From: a virus
Direction: 5' to 3' (one strand)
DNA: 35,110 bases
IMG/VR virus record: IMGVR_UViG_3300044823_000422
Coordinates: 1-35,110 of that record
Shown here: one piece after another, positions 1 to 5,644 of the stretch
Layout of the letters: each line of letters starts with the position of its first letter
How positions within the stretch are numbered: the first letter of the stretch is position 1
Notes under the pieces: generated by a model
Database searches by the model: none
The model's input: the letters and a program-made list of their open reading frames with translations, nothing else
What the model was told of the DNA's origin: nothing
Translations under genes and position numbers: made by a program

Positions 1-1
1 T

Positions 2-142
2 ATGAAATCTCACGTCCCACTCGAAACTGGTAATCCCGGACGCCCGCTGACCGACTCAACACCGGCCAGCGGGCACATCCATCTGCGCGTGACGATGGAG
101 CGCAAGAATCGCTACGTCCGCGCCGCTCGCTGGCCGGAATGA
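2..142 (+). CDS. small protein, unknown function
   Basis: An open frame of 46 codons starts with ATG at base 2 and ends in TGA. The product is basic in its second half (RVTMERKNRYVRAARWPE). I recognise no domain. The region upstream lies outside the window, so the start could be further 5' and no ribosome binding site can be judged. It is followed after 28 bases by another small gene on the same strand, which fits a phage early or accessory run of short genes. It could be a chance frame; the in-phase neighbours make it moderately likely. Confidence 0.5.
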   Translation: MKSHVPLETGNPGRPLTDSTPASGHIHLRVTMERKNRYVRAARWPE

Positions 143-170
143 ACCGGACAGCATTAACCAAAAGCAGACC

Positions 171-341
171 ATGAAAGAAATTGAAATAGTAATGAAAAAG
201 GTGAAAGACTGCAAAGGCAGTGTGAGATTCGGCACCGACGATGAAAAAGCCCCGATCAGCGACGTTTATGTTTCCCGCGCCACCGAAGGGGTCAACAATG
301 CTCAGTCCGTCACCATCAAGCTGACCATCGGGCAAAAGTAA
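171..341 (+). CDS. small conserved-type phage protein, unknown function
   Basis: The 56-codon frame begins MKEIEIVMKKVKDCKGSVRF and ends VTIKLTIGQK. It alternates charged and beta-forming residues and resembles the short all-beta proteins found in phages and some bacteria that begin MKEIE and carry a K(D/E)(C/T)KxxVRF stretch; this is recollection, not a search. No membrane segment or metal site is visible. The leader is A-rich (ttaaccaaaagcagacc) with no clear Shine-Dalgarno site. A GC-rich hairpin follows directly after the stop codon. Confidence 0.6.
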   Translation: MKEIEIVMKKVKDCKGSVRFGTDDEKAPISDVYVSRATEGVNNAQSVTIKLTIGQK

Positions 342-349
342 ACTAACCC

Positions 350-379
350 AGGCACTCCGGCGAGCTTGCCGGGGTGCCT
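350..379 (+). terminator. GC-rich hairpin, possible weak terminator
   Basis: AGGCACTCCGGC and GCCGGGGTGCCT pair across a 6-base loop (GAGCTT) with a single G-T wobble. The hairpin lies 8 bases after the stop of the preceding gene and just before the ATG at 388. Only GTTAAAAAATG follows rather than a T-tract, so it may attenuate, protect mRNA 3' ends or act weakly instead of terminating fully. Confidence 0.45.
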
Positions 380-387
380 GTTAAAAA

Positions 388-576
388 ATGACCACCGAAC
401 CGACCCCGGCCGAACGGCTCGCCGCGCTGGCCAAGCGTTGCCATGAAGGCAATCTGTCCCTGGCCAGAGCCAAGGCGGTGCTGGACACTGGGGTTCTGGT
501 TCAACTTCAACTTTTAACCACACAGAAAAATTATGAAACACACCAAACAAGAAAAAAACAGATCAACCAAAACTAA
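388..576 (+). CDS. small protein, unknown function
   Basis: A 62-codon frame begins MTTEPTPAERLAALAKRCHE. The N-terminal 35 residues look like an amphipathic helical segment; the C-terminal 20 residues are Q/N/K-rich and overlap the following gene by 44 bases, which is longer than the other overlaps here and suggests the 3' part may be read-through. The ATG directly follows the hairpin at 350-379. No family is recognised, and a real gene is only moderately likely. Confidence 0.45.
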   Translation: MTTEPTPAERLAALAKRCHEGNLSLARAKAVLDTGVLVQLQLLTTQKNYETHQTRKKQINQN

Positions 577-802
577 ACGCCACGGCACCGGATTTTACAT
601 AATCAAAGGGGCTTTGCAGTGGTTGAAAAAGGGTGATCCAACCGAAGCCGTCCGCGTTTTAAACACCGTATTGAACGCAGCAAAAAAATACAACATTCAC
701 TTGATCCATCTGAAACAAATTGAAAAGGCGCGGGACGAAGCCGACATCGGCAACCCCGCCACGGCTGAAACCTTCTTGGAAATGATACTATCTGACTTAT
801 GA
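533..802 (+). CDS. helical small protein, unknown function
   Basis: An 89-codon frame begins with the basic stretch MKHTKQEKNRSTKTKRH. It continues with helices (ALQWLKKGDPTEAVRVLNTVL, then HLKQIEKARDEADIGNPATA) that resemble a short tetratricopeptide-like or helical-hairpin fold; this is inferred from residue pattern only. The stop overlaps the next start as ATGA at 799-802, so the two genes are probably translationally coupled. The leader (accacacagaaaaatt) is A-rich with no strong Shine-Dalgarno site. Confidence 0.6.
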   Translation: MKHTKQEKNRSTKTKRHGTGFYIIKGALQWLKKGDPTEAVRVLNTVLNAAKKYNIHLIHLKQIEKARDEADIGNPATAETFLEMILSDL

Positions 803-1143
803 AACACACCAGCACCTACACCCTGACACGGGACAAAACCGGCCAGCCGGTTTGCACCGTTGAACATCACGGCCAGACCTACCCGCTGACCCCGGAAGCC
901 AGCCAGAAACTTTACAACCATTCCCCGGACGGGTTTGAATGGGGCTATGCCGGCAGCGGGCCGTCCCAGCTTGCCCTGGCCATCCTCGTTGATTACTTGG
1001 CGCAACGGGACTTTGTCCCATCACTGGCCTTGGCGATGTACCAGGAATTCAAATCCTCCTTTCTTGTCCCGACCCCGAAGGCCGGGCGGGTGATAACCTC
1101 CAACGAGATCGAAAACTTTATTTACCATGAAACGCACCAATAA
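799..1143 (+). CDS. DUF6166 family protein
   Basis: The 114-residue product carries the motif GFEWGYAGSGPSQLALAIL at about residues 45-63, which is the signature of the DUF6166 family as I know it (F-x-WGYxGSGPxQLALAxL followed by a C-terminal helix). The family is common in phages and mobile elements and has no known activity. The C-terminal ITSNEIENFI also fits the family. Start ATG 799 overlaps the previous stop. The end overlaps the next gene by 17 bases, indicating a compact operon. Confidence 0.8.
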   Translation: MKHTSTYTLTRDKTGQPVCTVEHHGQTYPLTPEASQKLYNHSPDGFEWGYAGSGPSQLALAILVDYLAQRDFVPSLALAMYQEFKSSFLVPTPKAGRVITSNEIENFIYHETHQ

Positions 1144-1264
1144 AAAAATGACCCGGGCCGAGGCGGGCCGGCTGGGGGGGCAATCACGGTCGAAAGCCAA
1201 AAAGACGGCCAGTGCCAAGAACGGAGCCAAAGGCGGCCGACCCGGAAAGGACAAAACTCCATGA
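1127..1264 (+). CDS. small basic KGG-type protein
   Basis: A 45-codon frame encodes a strongly basic, glycine-rich peptide with AEAGRLGGQSRSKAKK and AKNGAKGGRPGKDK, like the short KGG/GRLGG-type repeats of stress proteins and many phage ORFs. Two copies of the R/K-GG motif suggest nucleic-acid or polyanion binding, which is inference only. It overlaps the DUF6166 gene upstream and shares ATGA with the membrane protein gene at 1261, so it sits inside a coupled operon. It is real by context despite its length. Confidence 0.65.
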   Translation: MKRTNKKMTRAEAGRLGGQSRSKAKKTASAKNGAKGGRPGKDKTP

Positions 1265-1506
1265 ACAAAACCGACCAAAGAACATCCCTGCTATTGACCC
1301 TCTGTGCGGTTGGCATTTTCGTTTGGGCAATAATTGACGGGACCAACCAGACCGTTACACCCCTTGAACGGGCACAAGCGGAACAGTCAAAGCGCGCCTT
1401 CATTATCCACATGCAGAGCACGCCCCAGGGCGGATGGTGCCGCGATTACTTCGACACGAACGGCGTAATTCTGCCGCCCGACAAGTGGCCAACCAACTCA
1501 CCTTAA
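1261..1506 (+). CDS. small single-pass membrane protein
   Basis: The 81-residue product has a short polar N-terminus (MNKTDQRTS), one hydrophobic segment at about residues 10-26 (LLLTLCAVGIFVWAIID) and a soluble C-terminal part with two cysteine/tryptophan-containing stretches (GGWCRDYF, PPDKWPTN). This predicts an inner-membrane anchored protein. In phages such genes may be holin-like, spanin-like or exclusion proteins, but nothing here decides between these. It is the last gene before the terminator at 1525-1561. Confidence 0.65.
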   Translation: MNKTDQRTSLLLTLCAVGIFVWAIIDGTNQTVTPLERAQAEQSKRAFIIHMQSTPQGGWCRDYFDTNGVILPPDKWPTNSP

Positions 1507-1524
1507 AACCGTCCTTAAAACGTC

Positions 1525-1561
1525 AAGGCGCACGGCGGGTTGTTCCGCTGTGCGCCTTTTT
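1525..1561 (+). terminator. rho-independent terminator
   Basis: GGCGCACGGCGG and CCGCTGTGCGCC form a 12-bp stem with one wobble around a 6-base loop, preceded by AA and followed by TTTTT. It closes the plus-strand operon of small genes 19 bases after its last stop codon. Confidence 0.85.
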
Positions 1562-1745
1562 GCGTGCCACGGATAAGGTATCGCACGCTTGGGCCGCGCG
1601 ACAGGCACGGCCCGTCCGGGAATGACTTCAACCCGGACAAAATTGACCGGGCCGGCTTCCTAGGACCGGCCCGGCCCCGGCGCGCTTGGATTGACCCGCG
1701 CCAGCCTCCGATCAGGAGCAGACCTGGCCCTGACCGGATAAAACC
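1562..1745. other. convergent intergenic region with several hairpins
   Basis: This gene-free stretch separates the plus-strand operon ending at 1506 from the minus-strand gene ending at 1746. It contains a perfect 7-bp inverted repeat GTCCGGG/CCCGGAC (1614-1620 and 1632-1638) and a perfect 9-bp one CCGGGCCGG/CCGGCCCGG (1647-1655 and 1666-1674) whose loop holds the palindrome TCCTAGGA. No coding frame is convincing. A role in transcription stop or RNA stability is likely; more complex roles are unproven. Confidence 0.5.
1640..1674 (-). terminator. probable terminator of the minus-strand pair
   Basis: Read on the minus strand, the perfect 9-bp stem CCGGGCCGG/CCGGCCCGG (coordinates 1674-1647) is followed by TCAATTTT. 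It lies about 70 bases downstream of the minus-strand stop codon at 1746. The imperfect U-tract and distance limit confidence. Confidence 0.5.
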
Positions 1746-2147
1746 CTACTCGGTTTTGATAATCACGCTCTGTAATTCTTTTGCTTCGCGCTTTTCAAGG
1801 TATGCCCGGAAAATCTTCTCAAGCATTTCCCCATCAAGGTTGCCGGCCATCGTCACGCCCGCGAATGCCCCTTGCCCCTTTTGTTCCTCGGCCACGGGTT
1901 GCATCGTGATGACAAAAAACCTAATGCTGGGCATGGTGAGGGCAAGGAATTTGCAGATGGTTGCGGTCTTGTTCATGACGGCGGCTTCGGCGCCGGCATT
2001 CAACAAATTATCCGCCCCATCGTGCCAATGGTTGCAGTGACCGCAATAATGAAACGCCACGTCGTTTGGATTGTGACTGGTCCTGCCGCAACGGTGGCAG
2101 GTGATGGTCTTGCCGTCCTCGCTGATGGTGCAGGTAGCTTTGCTCAT
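1746..2147 (-). CDS. zinc-ribbon protein with C-terminal extension
   Basis: I place the start at the ATG at 2147, one base after the stop of the upstream gene, giving 133 residues; the longer frame would run through the neighbour. The N-terminal 45 residues (MSKATCTISEDGKTITCHRC, then YCGHCNHWH) hold CHRC and CGHC pairs typical of a small phage zinc ribbon. The rest (MNKTATICKFLALTMPSIRF onward) is a different, mixed alpha/beta region ending in charged helices. The two halves look like a fusion of separate small modules. Function is unknown; the zinc site is a motif-level prediction. Confidence 0.65.
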   Translation of the reverse strand: MSKATCTISEDGKTITCHRCGRTSHNPNDVAFHYCGHCNHWHDGADNLLNAGAEAAVMNKTATICKFLALTMPSIRFFVITMQPVAEEQKGQGAFAGVTMAGNLDGEMLEKIFRAYLEKREAKELQSVIIKTE

Positions 2148-2148
2148 G

Positions 2149-2370
2149 TCAATTCCCCTTGGCCAATTCGGCCTGTTGTTTGGCGTCCTGTTCGATCTGC
2201 CCGGCCACTTGCCGTAAAACATTGGGGATCATGTCAAACCCCTCGGCAGGAATCTGGGCGGAAAACCCTGTCCCCCTGTCCCCATTCAGGACAAGGAGAA
2301 TGACGCCCTGCGCGCCCGCCATTTTGCGGACGTGTTCACATTCCAAATCGTATTTGCCCGGCCCAAGCAT
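2149..2370 (-). CDS. small conserved-type phage protein
   Basis: The chosen start is ATG 2370, because a canonical promoter ends six bases upstream; this gives 73 residues, while a longer frame would start at 2424 inside that promoter. The protein begins MLGPGKYDLECEHVRKMAGA and continues QGVILLVLNGDRGTGFSAQI. I recall similar short phage and prophage proteins with the LGPGKYD...VLLxVxxGxxGxGFS pattern; no function is known. Its C-terminal helix is Q/E/K-rich. It appears to be translated from a leaderless mRNA, followed by the zinc-ribbon gene after a 1-base gap. Confidence 0.65.
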   Translation of the reverse strand: MLGPGKYDLECEHVRKMAGAQGVILLVLNGDRGTGFSAQIPAEGFDMIPNVLRQVAGQIEQDAKQQAELAKGN

Positions 2371-2376
2371 GATCCG

Positions 2377-2406
2377 ACTATAACGGGCCGGTGTTGGTGG
2401 TGTCAA
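2377..2406 (-). promoter_or_regulatory. sigma70-type promoter placed for leaderless mRNA
   Basis: On the minus strand, TTGACA (2406-2401), an 18-base spacer and TATAGT (2382-2377) precede the ATG at 2370 by six bases. Transcription should therefore begin at or near the A of the start codon. The spacer begins CCACCAACACC, echoing the two plus-strand promoters at 2884 and 4961. Confidence 0.75.
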
Positions 2407-2415
2407 CCGTGAAGT

Positions 2416-2433
2416 TTCCACCAAAGTTGTCCC
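2416..2433. repeat. 18-bp divergent-region element, copy 1
   Basis: TTCCACCAAAGTTGTCCC here is identical, in reverse complement, to 27529-27546. Both copies lie between divergently oriented genes and just upstream of a promoter. This copy starts 10 bases upstream of the minus-strand -35 box. An operator, activator site or other protein-binding element is the simplest reading. Confidence 0.7.
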
Positions 2434-2663
2434 CCTTTAATGAGCGGTTTTGGCACCGGCAATGCTGCTTTTCAGCCAGGCTCGGAGCAGGAAGCTGTAT
2501 GAAAGCCCCAAGTCGGACAAAATTAAAGTTGACCAGTTTGGCTATCAGACATTACATTGCTGGTGGTGGTGGTATAGCACGGGCGGGATGGTTCATCCCT
2601 GCCGGTGCGCGCCGGGCCGGGCAGCCCGGCGTATCCCCGCCAACATGCGAAGGAAAAATAATT
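2425..2663 (+). other. leader region without a confident gene
   Basis: The stretch between the 18-bp element and the GTG at 2664 contains a 20-codon frame (2440-2502, MSGFGTGNAAFQPGSEQEAV) overlapping as ATGA with an ATG at 2499 that is in frame with the next gene. It also contains TTGACC (2529-2534) with TACATT 18 bases on, and a GGTGGTGGTGG run. Any of these could be a real leader or promoter, but none is convincing alone. Confidence 0.35.
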
Positions 2664-2879
2664 GTGAATTTTGTTTTCACACCCAAATGCGCCGGCAAGC
2701 CGATGAACGGCATTCAATTGACATTCGCCGGCACCATGAAGGAAGCCCACACCCGCGCCCACAACCTGGCGGCTGGCCTCACGGCCCTGCTGGGCGGGCA
2801 GAAATTCAGCGTCCGCATTGACCGCACCGACCGGGCCGCTTCGGGCTATGAAATCGGCCCGGACGGCCATACCGTTTAG
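2664..2879 (+). CDS. small protein, unknown function
   Basis: I chose GTG 2664, which follows GAAGGA with a 9-base gap and gives 71 residues (MNFVFTPKCAGKPMNGIQLTF onward); an in-frame ATG at 2499 would give 126 residues with an unconvincing, low-complexity N-terminus. The product has a beta-rich start, a helix (MKEAHTRAHNLAAGLTALL) and a beta-like end (KFSVRIDRTDRAASGYEI). No family is recognised. The stop codon lies just before the leaderless promoter of the pseudopilin gene. Confidence 0.5.
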   Translation: MNFVFTPKCAGKPMNGIQLTFAGTMKEAHTRAHNLAAGLTALLGGQKFSVRIDRTDRAASGYEIGPDGHTV

Positions 2880-2883
2880 CCCC

Positions 2884-2913
2884 TTGACACCCACCACCAG
2901 CAAGGATTATATT
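2884..2913 (+). promoter_or_regulatory. leaderless-type promoter of the pseudopilin unit
   Basis: TTGACA (2884-2889), an 18-base spacer beginning CCCACCACCAGC, and TATATT (2908-2913) are followed after exactly six bases by ATG at 2920. The geometry is the same as that of the minus-strand promoter at 2377-2406, and implies that the mRNA begins at or next to the start codon. Confidence 0.75.
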
Positions 2914-2919
2914 GGAACG

Positions 2920-3747
2920 ATGAAAGTAAGTCCTCGCGTAAAACTTCCGGCTTTCACACTGATTGAATTGCTGGTGGTCATATCCATTCTCGGCATCATG
3001 GCGGCGCTGACCGTGCCGGTGCTCAAAAACTTCGCCCAATCGGATTCCACCCTGGGAGCCTCACGCCAGTTGCTCGACGGCGTTGCCCGCGCGCGGCAAC
3101 TGGCCGTCAGTCACCACACCACCGTTTACATGATTTTCGTGCCGGTGGATTTTTGGAACTACACCAACGGAACATGGCCTAACGGCTGGTGGACCAGTCT
3201 GACCCCGGCGCAGCAAGCCGCCGTTTCCAATCTGTGCGACAAGCAATTGACCGGGTACAACTTTGTCAGTTTGCGCCCGGCAGGGAACCAGCCCGGTCAG
3301 GCAACCCCCCGCTATCTCGATCAGTGGCAGACCCTGCCCGATGGGATGTTTGTTGCCGTGACGAAATTCACCGAGTTGCCTTCCCAATTCTATCCCGTCA
3401 TTGATCCGGTTTCCGGCGCGGTTTTTGATATTTATGGTTTCCACAATCTCCCCATTCCCTTTCCCACAGCGGACGCGCCGCCCGTCCCCATGCCTTGCGT
3501 CGCGTTCAATTATCTCGGCCAACTGACGGATGATGGCCAGGCCGTCGCCGGCGCGGACGAATACCTTCCGCTGGCCAAAGGCAGCGTCATTTACGCCAAG
3601 GATGCCGCCACCAAAACTTTCAAATTCAATTCCCCGGACGTGCTGGAAAGTCCGCCCGGTAACAGCATTGATTCCTCGTACAATATCGTTCACATTGAAC
3701 GCTTGACGGGCCGCGCTTTCTTGGAGTTCCAAAAAATTAACCACTAA
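2920..3747 (+). CDS. prepilin-type N-terminal cleavage/methylation protein (GspH/FimT-like pseudopilin)
   Basis: The 275-residue product begins with a short basic leader (MKVSPRVKLPA) followed by FTLIELLVVISILGIMAAL, a classic type IV prepilin/pseudopilin signal. Cleavage is expected before F12, and the conserved glutamate E16 is at mature position 5. The next segment (SRQLLDGVARARQLAVSHH) resembles the GspH/FimT helix and the remainder is a large beta-rich domain (WNYTNGTWPNGWW, YNFVSLRPAGN). Such proteins are exported to the inner membrane and enter type II secretion or pilus-like fibres. Proteins of this style are very abundant in PVC bacteria and unusual in phage genomes. The start at 2920 is fixed by the promoter six bases upstream; longer in-frame starts would lie inside the previous gene. 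It is followed 24 bases later by a secreted protein gene. Confidence 0.8.
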   Translation: MKVSPRVKLPAFTLIELLVVISILGIMAALTVPVLKNFAQSDSTLGASRQLLDGVARARQLAVSHHTTVYMIFVPVDFWNYTNGTWPNGWWTSLTPAQQAAVSNLCDKQLTGYNFVSLRPAGNQPGQATPRYLDQWQTLPDGMFVAVTKFTELPSQFYPVIDPVSGAVFDIYGFHNLPIPFPTADAPPVPMPCVAFNYLGQLTDDGQAVAGADEYLPLAKGSVIYAKDAATKTFKFNSPDVLESPPGNSIDSSYNIVHIERLTGRAFLEFQKINH

Positions 3748-3771
3748 ACAAATCCAGGAAAAGAAAGAATC

Positions 3772-4863
3772 ATGAAAACATCAAAGTTAAATATCGGCCT
3801 CGTGTGCCTTGGCGTCTTTGTCACCGCTCTGGTTCGAGGGGATTCCTATAGCGGCACAAATCTTTGGCTTGAAATCACGGGAAGGAGCAACCAGCTATTC
3901 TCCTTCAATATTCATAACACGCCCCAGTACCAATACTACGAGATTCTTGCCAAAACCGATTTGACAAGCCCGGTTTGGATTCCGACGGGTGCGTTTTACG
4001 CTACTCCGGTAAACGGAGTGGTATCCCTTCTCAATCAAGACGAAAGTTGTTATTGGTGGGCAAACAGTGAATGTTATTGGGTAGCGGCTGGGTCAATGCC
4101 CAAGACCTTGTATTTCAGGGCCTGTGCAGGGAATGCAGACCTTCGTTTTTACCCCTGCAACGGCACTTATATTCTTGGTCAGCCCCCCTCCACAAACATG
4201 CCGGGTCAAAGTCTGACCTTCAACATTGATTCCGACAAAATGCCGGCCCCCCTCCCGGTAAATTTCCAACTGATCGGGTCCGCAGTTAATGGCCTTGATT
4301 ATTCCATCACGGGAATGCAAGTGGTCGGATCAACCGGGTCAATGGTTATTCCTGCCGGGGCTAATTGGTCCTCAAACATTGTCATCACCCCGCTGCCCGG
4401 CAAAACCAACGGGATTTCAACAACGCTGACAATTGCAATGGCTTTGGGGAGCAATTATGTTTTCGATTTGGGGAATGAAGCAATTTCACTGATTTTTACC
4501 AATAAATACACCAATACAATCCCTGTTATTATTACCAATATTTCGCCGAATCCTTTTGACATGACCACAACCAATCCCATCACGATTCTTGGTTCCGGTT
4601 TTTTCCCCGCGCTTAACATGGAAATTCATGTTGAAGATGCTCTTGGCGGAATGGATTCAGACGGTTACTGGATGAAAGCAACCCTTGTCAATTCCGGGGA
4701 AATGACTGCCGTTTATGGCGGGTCCGGCAATGGCGTCGTGGGACCGAGTCCCGGCCCGATGCTTGTCTATTACCAGGACGCGACCGGAAAACAGTCCAAT
4801 GTTCTTAATGCCATAAGAACAAACACAATCGTAGTTCTCACTAATGAAGTGCCACAAATTTAA
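3772..4863 (+). CDS. secreted protein with C-terminal IPT/TIG-like domain
   Basis: The 363-residue product has an N-terminal signal peptide (MKTSKLNIGLVCLGVFVTAL, cleavage likely near VRG/DS). The first ~130 residues (NLWLEITGRSNQLFSFNIHN, YYEILAKTDLTSPVW) resemble verrucomicrobial secreted beta-sandwich proteins. Residues ~252-350 form an IPT/TIG-like beta domain (ISPNPFDMTT, ILGSGFF, VYGGSGNGV, LVYYQDATGKQSN) closely matching the C-terminal half of the tail-module gene at 30997-31548. The gene is A/T-richer than its neighbours, which suggests separate origin. AGGAAAAGAAAG lies upstream of the ATG. It is co-transcribed with the pseudopilin-like gene and closed by a terminator. An adhesin or receptor-masking role is inference. 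Confidence 0.75.
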   Translation: MKTSKLNIGLVCLGVFVTALVRGDSYSGTNLWLEITGRSNQLFSFNIHNTPQYQYYEILAKTDLTSPVWIPTGAFYATPVNGVVSLLNQDESCYWWANSECYWVAAGSMPKTLYFRACAGNADLRFYPCNGTYILGQPPSTNMPGQSLTFNIDSDKMPAPLPVNFQLIGSAVNGLDYSITGMQVVGSTGSMVIPAGANWSSNIVITPLPGKTNGISTTLTIAMALGSNYVFDLGNEAISLIFTNKYTNTIPVIITNISPNPFDMTTTNPITILGSGFFPALNMEIHVEDALGGMDSDGYWMKATLVNSGEMTAVYGGSGNGVVGPSPGPMLVYYQDATGKQSNVLNAIRTNTIVVLTNEVPQI

Positions 4864-4910
4864 AACTGACTCATTAACCCCACATCCATCAATCAGAAAG
4901 CCTACGGCCA

Positions 4911-4943
4911 AGGCGCACTTCCAGCGAAGTGCGCCTGTTTCTT
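4911..4943 (+). terminator. rho-independent terminator
   Basis: AGGCGCACTT and AAGTGCGCCT form a perfect 10-bp stem around CCAGCG, followed by GTTTCTT. It ends the pseudopilin/secreted-protein unit. The stem shares the GGCGCAC core with the terminator at 1525-1561. Confidence 0.75.
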
Positions 4944-4960
4944 GGCCTCCAAAATCACGC

Positions 4961-4990
4961 TTGACACCACCACCAGCTATTTTCTAATCT
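4961..4990 (+). promoter_or_regulatory. promoter of the 5-9 kb operon
   Basis: TTGACA (4961-4966), an 18-base spacer beginning CCACCACCAGC, and TAATCT (4985-4990) precede an ATG at 4999 by eight bases. The -35 plus spacer start (TTGACACCACCACCAGC) is almost identical to the promoter at 2884. Transcription would start at or within a base or two of this ATG. Confidence 0.7.
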
Positions 4991-4998
4991 CCTTTCTC

Positions 4999-5061
4999 AT
5001 GAGCAAGATGACTCGAATTTTCCCAAAACCGGGCAGATTCCTGACCCGTCTTTCTCCCTAA
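4999..5061 (+). CDS. possible 20-residue leader peptide
   Basis: ATG 4999 opens a 20-codon frame, MSKMTRIFPKPGRFLTRLSP, that ends 20 bases before the next gene. It sits where a leaderless start is expected relative to the promoter at 4961-4990. The peptide is basic. It may be a leader ORF that loads ribosomes for the downstream gene, or a chance frame. Confidence 0.4.
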   Translation: MSKMTRIFPKPGRFLTRLSP

Positions 5062-5081
5062 CCAAAAAACAAAAAAACATC

Positions 5082-5576
5082 ATGAAAACAGGCAAAAAAA
5101 CAGGCAAAAGATGGACCCCGGAAGAAAAAGAACAGGTATTCACCAAAGCCCTCGAAGTCTTGCGCAGCGGATACGAAGGATCAATGGCGTCGGTCTGGCA
5201 ACAGGCGCAAATGGTTTTACCTGCCGAACGGCGCTATGACGAATTTTCAAATTCTTATCCGACCATCCTGACGAAGGGATTCAAGGAATGGCGCAAGGCC
5301 CAGCCCGGCCCGCACCCGGAACTGGACAAACTGCCCCAGACTAAAAAACCCCAGGCCCGCAAGAAAAAACTCCTCACCCCAAAACAGCGTTCCAGAATCG
5401 CGCGCAAAGCAAACCGCGCCCGCTGGGAGAAAAAACGCCAGGCACAATCCCTCGCAGCCGGGTCCCTTACTGCTGTGCCCATGCCCCTTGCGTTTTGTCC
5501 CCAATGCGGGACCGACCGGAACCTTTGCAGCAAATGCGGATTTGATTTCCGCTCGGTCAAATTTATTGCCGCATGA
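5082..5576 (+). CDS. basic protein with Myb-like N-terminus and C-terminal zinc ribbon
   Basis: The 164-residue product has a helical N-terminal domain (RWTPEEKEQVFTKALEVL, then VLPAERRYDEF, GFKEWRK). A lysine/arginine-rich linker follows (KKPQARKKKLLTPKQRSRIA, KANRARWEKKRQ), and the C-terminus is a zinc ribbon with CPQCGTDRNLCSKCG. The whole is strongly basic, suggesting DNA or RNA binding. The N-terminal domain is clearly similar to that of the next gene: W, acidic pair, an AQ motif, LPxERR and a terminal W. The leader (accaaaaaacaaaaaaacatc) lacks a Shine-Dalgarno site. A regulatory role is inference. Confidence 0.7.
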   Translation: MKTGKKTGKRWTPEEKEQVFTKALEVLRSGYEGSMASVWQQAQMVLPAERRYDEFSNSYPTILTKGFKEWRKAQPGPHPELDKLPQTKKPQARKKKLLTPKQRSRIARKANRARWEKKRQAQSLAAGSLTAVPMPLAFCPQCGTDRNLCSKCGFDFRSVKFIAA

Positions 5577-5644
5577 CCTTTGGGGAGCAGTCAACTGCCC
5601 GCTGACTGCTTCACTTAAAAAACTCAAACCACCACCACACCACC

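Noticed and set aside
1540-2040. Plus-strand open frame of 166 codons across the convergent gap
   Set aside because: It starts inside a strong terminator hairpin and runs antisense to a clear zinc-ribbon gene; composition is not protein-like.
2371-2424. Longer start for the minus-strand gene at 2149
   Set aside because: The extra 18 codons lie on top of a canonical TTGACA/TATAGT promoter, so ATG 2370 is preferred.
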